From assembly GCA_023336855.1 (NCBI GenBank), contig JAMBLK010000255.1, positions 1-10,774 of the forward strand: DNA of 10,774 nucleotides. Direction: 5' to 3'. How positions within the stretch are numbered: position 1 is the first letter of the stretch; every line of letters starts with the position of its first letter. Below, in pieces: positions 6,326 through 10,774 of the stretch. Made by a program: the position numbers and the translations under genes. Source of the stretch: Actinomycetes bacterium. Lineage in GTDB: Bacteria; Actinomycetota; Acidimicrobiia; Spongiisociales; UBA5794. The notes under the pieces are model-generated. The model did not search any database. It was not told the DNA's origin and saw nothing but the letters and a program-made list of their open reading frames with translations.

Positions 6326-8142
6326 GATTCCCCCTCCTCTTCATCGCGTCGGGCAGCGTCTTCCTCGTATGCGCGGAGGAGTCGCTCGTAGCCGGGCTGT
6401 GTGGCGAGGAGATCCTCGTGACTGCCGTGGGCGACAACCCGGCCTTCGTCCATGAAGACGACCTCATCGGTCAGCATGATCGACGATCGGCGGTAGGCGA
6501 CGATGACGACCGTTGATGGCAGCTCTGCCCCTTGGAGTCCGCGGAGGATCTCCATCTCGACCGACGGGTCGACTGCAGAGGTCGCGTCGTCGAGCACGAG
6601 CACGCGTGGTCGACGGAGGAGTGCCCGAGCAAGAGCAACGCGCTGTCGCTGTCCGCCGCTGAGCGCCGTCCCGCGCTCCCCGATCTGCGTGTCGTACCCG
6701 TTCGGTAGCTCTGCGATGAACCGCTCAACACCGGCGAGTCGCATCGCTCGGAGAACGTCGTCGTCGGAAACGCCCGATCCGAGTGTCACGTTGCCCCACA
6801 CCGTGTCATCGAAAAGGAACGAGTCCTGAGCGACGTACGCCACTTCGAATGCGAGTTCGGAACGTGCGAACTCCCGGAGGTCACGCCCGTCGATGTGGAT
6901 CGCACCATCCGTCGGATCCCAAAGACGGGCAAGGAGCATCGTCAGCGTCGACTTGCCCGACGCCGTCGGCCCAACGATCGCCACCGTGCGTCCTGCGGGG
7001 ATATCGAACTGGACATCGGTCAGGATCGGCTCCCCGTCAACGTACGAGAACCGCACATCTCGCGATTCAAGGCCGGCGCCATCTGCCACAGGGCGTGCGT
7101 CGAGTGATCCGTGATCGATCGTCTCGTCGGAATCGAGGATCTCCTGGACCCGGGTCCACGCCGCCTGGCTGTGGGCCATTTCGAAGATGACGAATCCGAT
7201 GAGTTGGAGCGGGAACGCCATGAGCGTGATCAAATACGCCACGGTCACGAGTTGGCCTGCCGTCATGGAGCCGTCGCCCACCAGGATCGCTCCCGCGACG
7301 AGAATCACGATGTTGATCGCGGCAGGCAGCGATTCAACGATCGCCCGAAAGTTGGCAAACCGGACACCAATATCGATCAGCCGCGTCTGAAGAACGTCGG
7401 CTGCACGTCGGAACCGTTCCGTCTCTTCGGCTGCGCGTCCGAGCGCCTTGACGGTGAGTGCACCGTCGATGCTCTCGTGGGCGATCTCGCTGACCGCACC
7501 GCGCTCGTACTGCGCCGCTTCGAAGTCGGTGAACAGCGAGAAGGCTCCCCTGATGTCGATCGTCACGAGAATCGAGAGACCGACAAGCGCGATGACGCCA
7601 AGAATCCAATGTGTCGCGAAGACGAGGACGATGGTTCCGATGAGCAGGAGCGAGGCGCCCGTTGCATACGGCAGTGGCGCGAGCACGAACGTTCCGGTCT
7701 GTGTGTCGACTTCGCTGACCGACAGCAGGTCGCCGGTTGAGCGGCGATCGTGCCATGCCAACTGGAGCCGGAGCTGATGCTCGATCAGTTTCTCGCGGGC
7801 ATCTGCACGGGTACGGAACTGGAGTGCGCTGGCGGCGGTCCGTCTCAGTGTGATTCCGAACGCTTTCCAGAGCGCCACAGCCATGACAGCGAGAACCGCG
7901 AGGGTGACCTTGTTGCCGATCTCCTCCCCACCTTCGAGAACGGGAATGATCACGAGATCGGTGATCCGACCGACCACGATGGCCGACGCCAGGATCGCCG
8001 ATACGAAGAGTCCTGCGCCGAAAACGGCAAGAGCGAACGACCACGGATGCCACCGAACGAACTGCCGGATCAGCCGAAGCCCACCTCCGAACACCTCCCC
8101 GAGACGGGGCGCGTCAGTGTCGTGCCTGGTGGAAGCGGTCAT
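6322..8142 (-). CDS. ABC exporter half-transporter, degenerate ATP-site half
   Basis: The 606-residue half-transporter has a six-helix TM domain (about 33-325) and a nucleotide-binding domain (about 357-590). Walker A is GPTASGKST (391-399), the Q-loop residue is Gln439, and the signature is a full LSGGQ (494-498). The catalytic site is defective: Walker B reads VLVLDD, with Asp519 in place of the catalytic Glu, and the H-loop His is replaced by Tyr550 (VIVAYRRSS). It should pair with the next gene's product, giving one degenerate and one consensus site. The C-terminus is acidic and charged. The ATG at 8142 has no purine-rich site upstream; the region is pyrimidine-rich on the coding strand, so translation may be leaderless or SD-independent. 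It is divergent from yjjI, but no functional link is visible. Confidence 0.94.
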   Translation of the reverse strand: MTASTRHDTDAPRLGEVFGGGLRLIRQFVRWHPWSFALAVFGAGLFVSAILASAIVVGRITDLVIIPVLEGGEEIGNKVTLAVLAVMAVALWKAFGITLRRTAASALQFRTRADAREKLIEHQLRLQLAWHDRRSTGDLLSVSEVDTQTGTFVLAPLPYATGASLLLIGTIVLVFATHWILGVIALVGLSILVTIDIRGAFSLFTDFEAAQYERGAVSEIAHESIDGALTVKALGRAAEETERFRRAADVLQTRLIDIGVRFANFRAIVESLPAAINIVILVAGAILVGDGSMTAGQLVTVAYLITLMAFPLQLIGFVIFEMAHSQAAWTRVQEILDSDETIDHGSLDARPVADGAGLESRDVRFSYVDGEPILTDVQFDIPAGRTVAIVGPTASGKSTLTMLLARLWDPTDGAIHIDGRDLREFARSELAFEVAYVAQDSFLFDDTVWGNVTLGSGVSDDDVLRAMRLAGVERFIAELPNGYDTQIGERGTALSGGQRQRVALARALLRRPRVLVLDDATSAVDPSVEMEILRGLQGAELPSTVVIVAYRRSSIMLTDEVVFMDEGRVVAHGSHEDLLATQPGYERLLRAYEEDAARRDEEEGES

Positions 8143-8161
8143 GGAAGGAATGGTAGGGGGA

Positions 8162-8181
8162 GGAGTAGATCAGTAGATCAG
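8162..8181 (+). repeat. Right copy of 20-bp inverted repeat (AGTAGATC units)
   Basis: GGAGTAGATCAGTAGATCAG contains two 8-bp AGTAGATC units (8164-8171 and 8172-8179). It is the exact reverse complement of 4558-4577. It starts 20 bp upstream of the first ABC gene's ATG and would be part of its 5' leader or promoter. It is also the left end of the composite repeat region before yjjI. Confidence 0.85.
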
Positions 8182-8195
8182 GGACCGCCGGCCGT

Positions 8196-8230
8196 CAGCT
8201 ACCAGCTGCCAGCTTCCAGCCGCCAGCAAG
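8196..8230 (+). repeat. Five tandem heptamers of the CAGCTNC type
   Basis: Five consecutive 7-bp units read CAGCTAC, CAGCTGC, CAGCTTC, CAGCCGC and CAGCAAG. The CAGC half is invariant and the last three bases vary. A related run of three units ending in the same CAGCAAG occurs after yjjW at 10724-10744. No start codon or coding potential spans the block. Confidence 0.9.
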
Positions 8231-8238
8231 AAGGTTGG

Positions 8239-8291
8239 TACCGGATACGGAATACGGAATACGGAATACGACGCCACTACGGACTACGGAT
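8239..8291 (+). repeat. Tandem heptamers of the TACGGAA type
   Basis: TACCGGA, three identical TACGGAA units and TACGACG run at exact 7-bp spacing from 8239 to 8273. After CCAC, TACGGAC and TACGGAT follow (8278-8291). The block begins 8 nt after the CAGC array and ends just before the yjjI promoter/RBS area. Confidence 0.9.
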
Positions 8292-8309
8292 TTCTCCGAT
8301 ATCATAGAA
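8292..8309. promoter_or_regulatory. 18-bp imperfect dyad upstream of yjjI, overlapping a possible -10
   Basis: TTCT-CC-GATATC-AT-AGAA is symmetric apart from two positions per arm. It lies 17 bp before the yjjI ATG and overlaps TATCAT (8300-8305), which resembles a -10 element; no matching -35 is obvious. It could be an operator for a dimeric regulator controlling the glycyl radical operon. It does not match the FNR or NrdR box consensus I know. Confidence 0.3.
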
Positions 8310-8326
8310 GTCAGCGAGGAGGCGAC

Positions 8327-9880
8327 ATGAACAACGAAGAGTTTCAGGTTCGGGCGCGGGCTGTGGTCAACGATCCTCACTTGACGTTCCATCAGCGTCG
8401 GCACTACCTCGCGGGGCTCGCAGAGGAGGCTCTCGAGTATCCGGCGCTCTCCGACGAAGCCACCGAGGCTCTCAACAAGCGAATCATCTGCGACATGTAC
8501 GAAGGGCATGCCCCGTACCGGGCACGCTACATCCTCCCCGACTATGCCAAGGCGCTCCGCAACGGTTCGGCGTTCCTCGAACTCGACCCGCCGGACTCCC
8601 TTGACGACGCCCTCAACTTCCTCCTCATCATGTACACGCAGGTGCCGTCGATCACCGGCTACCCGGTCTACCTCGGCGACCTCGACAAGATTCTCGTTCC
8701 GTACGTTGACGGCGTCTCGGACGACCACCTCTACCGGTCCCTGAAACGCTTCTGGATCGCGATCGACCGGATCCTCCCGGATGCGTTCACACACATGGAT
8801 CTCGGCCCGCGGGACGGCCGGATCATCAGAACGATCTTCAGGATCGAACGCGAACTGCTCCAGGTCGTCCCCAATCTCACCTTCAAAGTCGATCCGACGA
8901 TCACGCCGGATGCCCTCATCGAGGATGCCGTCGAGACCGTCTTCGAGACGGCCAAACCCCACTTCGTCAATCACCCGCTCATGGTGAGAGACTTCGGAGA
9001 CGAGAAGTACGCGGCGGTCAGTTGCTACAACTCGCTCCGGATCGGCGGTGGTTCACACACTCTCAACCGCATCAACCTGAAGGAAGTCGCCCTCGTCCAC
9101 GACGGGGACACCGAGACGTTCTTCTCCGAGACGCTCCCCCACTACGTCGAGTTGAACGCGCAACTGATCGAGGCTCGGATCCGCTACCTCGTCGAAGAGG
9201 CCCGGTTCTACGACCACGACTTCCTGGCGAAAGAGGGATTGATCTCCCTCGACCGATTCTCAGCGATGTACGGGGTCTTCGGACTTGCTGAGTGCATCGA
9301 CATTCTGATGGCAAATGCCGGCAAAGACGGCCGGTACGGTCGCGATGACGAAGCGAATGCTCTGTCACACAGGCTCGTTCGAGCCATCGCCGATCAGGTC
9401 GCGGATCGCCCGATGCCCTACTGCGAGGGCAACGACGGCCGATGCATGCTGCACTCCCAGTCGGGGATCGACGTCGACCTCGAGGTGACTGCAGGGACCC
9501 GGATCCCCATCGGCACCGAGCCATCCATGTACGAGCACATCGCCTGCGTCGCTCCACTCCACGATGCCTTCATGGCGGGTGTCAGCGACATCTTCCATGT
9601 CGAGGACACGGCACGGCGCAACCCGCAAGCAGTCGTCGACATCATCCGGGGCGCCTTCGAAGAAGGCATGCGGGACTTCACCTTCAACCTGAACACCAAC
9701 GGATTCATTCGGATCACCGGGTACCTCGTTCGGAAGTCCGATGTCGAGGCGTTCTCCACTGAAGGAGGACGGCATTCATCGACGGTGTTCGCTGCCGGCT
9801 CGGTCGAGAACTCGCACGTTCTGGACCGTTCGACGAAACGCGTTCTGGTTCGTGAGCACCACACTCGGCCGCCTCAATAA
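8327..9880 (+). CDS. yjjI: YjjI-family (DUF3029) glycyl radical enzyme
   Basis: The 517-residue protein is about the length of E. coli YjjI (about 516). The glycyl radical loop is near the C-terminus, FIRITGYLV, with radical Gly465 (codon 9719-9721). The likely thiyl cysteine is Cys233 (AVSCYNSL), followed by RIGGGSHTLNRINLKEVAL, which resembles the GG...NL-x-K/R segment after the active Cys in NrdD and other glycyl radical enzymes. VFGLAECIDIL (317-327) matches the NrdD-type GLxEA helix. Activation requires H-atom abstraction from Gly465 by the activase encoded next; the substrate of YjjI enzymes is not established to my knowledge. The start is set by GAGGAGG at 8316-8322, 4 nt before ATG. 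Cys366, Cys373, His376, His403 and Cys407 cluster and might bind metal (inference). Base composition looks like that of its neighbours. The enzyme should work only under low oxygen. Confidence 0.92.
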   Translation: MNNEEFQVRARAVVNDPHLTFHQRRHYLAGLAEEALEYPALSDEATEALNKRIICDMYEGHAPYRARYILPDYAKALRNGSAFLELDPPDSLDDALNFLLIMYTQVPSITGYPVYLGDLDKILVPYVDGVSDDHLYRSLKRFWIAIDRILPDAFTHMDLGPRDGRIIRTIFRIERELLQVVPNLTFKVDPTITPDALIEDAVETVFETAKPHFVNHPLMVRDFGDEKYAAVSCYNSLRIGGGSHTLNRINLKEVALVHDGDTETFFSETLPHYVELNAQLIEARIRYLVEEARFYDHDFLAKEGLISLDRFSAMYGVFGLAECIDILMANAGKDGRYGRDDEANALSHRLVRAIADQVADRPMPYCEGNDGRCMLHSQSGIDVDLEVTAGTRIPIGTEPSMYEHIACVAPLHDAFMAGVSDIFHVEDTARRNPQAVVDIIRGAFEEGMRDFTFNLNTNGFIRITGYLVRKSDVEAFSTEGGRHSSTVFAAGSVENSHVLDRSTKRVLVREHHTRPPQ

Positions 9881-10709
9881 GGTCCTCCGCTTCTCGACGG
9901 TCGACGGACCCGGCAACCGGTTCGTCATCTTCGTGCAGGGCTGCAATTTCAACTGCGTCAACTGTCACAACCCGTACACGATCGCCGACTGCAACCATTG
10001 CGGCCTCTGCGTCGACCCCTGCCCTGAGGATGCTCTCACCATTGAGCCCGGCCCGACCGTCGTCGTCGACCGGGTCGCCTGCACGAGTTGCGATGTATGC
10101 ATCGAGGTATGCCCGTTCGACTCGACCCCGCTGGCCTACGCGGCGTCAGTCGCCGACGTCATCGAGCAGATCCGCGAGACGGCAAAGTTCATCTCCGGCA
10201 TCACCGTCTCCGGCGGCGAGGCGACGCTGCAGCCTGAGTTCATCTTCGATCTGTTCTCCGCCGTGAAGACGGACCCTGATCTCGCCCACCTCACGACGCT
10301 CGTCGACACCAACGGGTCGGCACCATCCGAACTCTGGGATCGGCTCTCACCGGTGATGGACGGCGCCATGGTGGATCTGAAGGCCCTCGACGGAACCGTC
10401 CACATCCAGTTGACGGGGGCATCGAACGAACCCGTCCTCGAATCCATTCGGCATCTCGCCTTGATCAGCCGGCTCTCCGAAGTCCGCCTGCTGATCATGC
10501 CCGGCTACAACGACGACGACGCTTCCATCGAGGACACCGTGTCGTGGCTGCGATCGGTCGATCCCAACATGAGGATCGTCGTCATCGGATTCCGAAACCA
10601 CGGAGTCCGCCCCGGGGTGGAGTACCTCGAAGAAGCAGACCAAGAGACGACAGAGCGAGTCGGAGAACTGATACGAGCCGCAGGGTTTCAGGACGTCGTG
10701 GTTGTCTAA
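9852..10709 (+). CDS. yjjW: YjjW-family radical SAM glycyl radical enzyme activase
   Basis: From GTG at 9852 the protein has 285 residues, close to E. coli YjjW (about 287). An N-terminal strand with VDGPGNRFVIFVQGC leads into the radical-SAM cluster motif Cys31-x3-Cys35-x2-Cys38, which binds the [4Fe-4S] that cleaves S-adenosylmethionine. A two-cluster ferredoxin insert follows: Cys47/50/53/57 and Cys77/80/83/87, each ending CP. The SAM-binding GGE motif is in VSGGEATLQPEF. By family it makes the 5'-deoxyadenosyl radical that generates the glycyl radical on the partner enzyme. The start is chosen because earlier in-frame codons lie deep inside yjjI and give an unrelated N-terminus, while this one places the conserved VLRFSTVDGPG near residue 11. 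It overlaps yjjI by 29 bp with no clear SD, which implies translational coupling. Confidence 0.93.
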   Translation: MSTTLGRLNKVLRFSTVDGPGNRFVIFVQGCNFNCVNCHNPYTIADCNHCGLCVDPCPEDALTIEPGPTVVVDRVACTSCDVCIEVCPFDSTPLAYAASVADVIEQIRETAKFISGITVSGGEATLQPEFIFDLFSAVKTDPDLAHLTTLVDTNGSAPSELWDRLSPVMDGAMVDLKALDGTVHIQLTGASNEPVLESIRHLALISRLSEVRLLIMPGYNDDDASIEDTVSWLRSVDPNMRIVVIGFRNHGVRPGVEYLEEADQETTERVGELIRAAGFQDVVVV

Positions 10710-10723
10710 ATCGAAGTAGCCGC

Positions 10724-10744
10724 GAGCTGCCAGCTACCAGCAAG
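10724..10744 (+). repeat. Three heptamers related to the CAGCTNC array upstream of yjjI
   Basis: GAGCTGC, CAGCTAC and CAGCAAG run at exact 7-bp spacing, 14 bp after the yjjW stop. CAGCTAC and the terminal CAGCAAG are identical to units in the array at 8196-8230. An AGTAG word (10715-10719) precedes them, recalling the 8-bp array at 8162-8181. Confidence 0.8.
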
Positions 10745-10753
10745 GCCGGGTAT

Positions 10754-10774
10754 GTACTCAGTACTCGATACTCG
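10754..10774 (+). repeat. Heptamers GTACTCA/GTACTCG/ATACTCG running off the window end
   Basis: Three 7-bp units follow the CAGC block after a 9-nt spacer and continue to the last base, so the array may be longer. The order (CAGC heptamers, 8-9 nt spacer, TAC-containing heptamers) is the same as upstream of yjjI. No terminator hairpin for yjjIW is visible between 10710 and 10774. Confidence 0.8.

Noticed and set aside
4558..8181. Insertion sequence or transposon with terminal inverted repeats
   Set aside because: The bracketed segment contains only the ABC genes, with no transposase and no target-site duplication that I can see; the repeats are low-complexity family members.
8162..8291. CRISPR array
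   Set aside because: Repeats are 7-8 bp, contiguous and without unique spacers; no cas genes nearby.
8195..8974. Minus-strand open frame of 259 codons over the yjjI 5' half and the repeat region
   Set aside because: It is antisense to conserved YjjI sequence and its end is made by translating the heptamer arrays; no plausible start signal or family.
9741..9851. Upstream ATG extension of YjjW
   Set aside because: It would overlap yjjI by 140 bp and add 37 residues of shadow-like Arg/Ser-rich sequence; GTG at 9852 gives the normal family length.
1..10774. tRNA, rRNA or riboswitch genes
   Set aside because: All gaps between genes are short (under 190 bp) and none shows a cloverleaf or a riboswitch core that I recognise.

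Overview
This is a GC-rich window whose coding strands alternate between compact operons with 4-bp GTGA/ATGA gene overlaps. The gene set suggests a high-GC Actinomycetota chromosome, possibly Acidimicrobiia: an actinobacterial-style sensor kinase, a small zinc anti-sigma factor beside an ECF sigma factor, and a membrane protein with a long Thr/Pro linker. The lineage is inferred from style only. There are no plasmid, phage or transposase genes, no RNA genes and no CRISPR array.

Left part (1-2967). The window opens in the last 41 codons of a very acidic plus-strand protein. A perfect 20-bp-stem hairpin follows, sitting between it and a converging two-component operon on the minus strand (OmpR-type response regulator 2222-1539, then histidine kinase 1542-235). 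Divergent from the regulator is a plus-strand gene for a single-pass membrane protein with a Thr-rich stalk. Their shared 109-bp intergenic region carries an exact TTATCCACA DnaA-box sequence.

Middle part (2995-4452, minus). Four genes lie close together and may form one operon: a DUF2892 small membrane protein, a CPVC thioredoxin with a C-terminal membrane anchor, an ECF sigma factor, and a 75-residue zinc anti-sigma factor. The anti-sigma Cys/His spacing equals the one I recall for RsrA, so a thiol-stress module is a reasonable reading.

ABC part (4571-8142, minus). Two overlapping genes encode the halves of an ABC exporter. The first half has a degenerate Walker B and H-loop, and the second has a degenerate signature. 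Together they give one consensus and one degenerate ATP site, as in TM287/288-type heterodimers. The substrate is unknown. The gene pair is bracketed by a perfect 20-bp inverted repeat.

Right part (8327-10709, plus). This is a complete glycyl radical enzyme of the YjjI (DUF3029) family with its radical-SAM activase YjjW, overlapping by 29 bp. YjjI chemistry is, to my knowledge, not settled. The operon is flanked on both sides by composite arrays of 7-bp tandem units (CAGCTNC-type, then TAC-containing units), with an 8-bp AGTAGATC array next to the left copy. These arrays are the least explained structure in the window. Together with the oxygen-sensitive YjjI/YjjW pair in an apparent actinobacterium, they are the main candidates for new biology.
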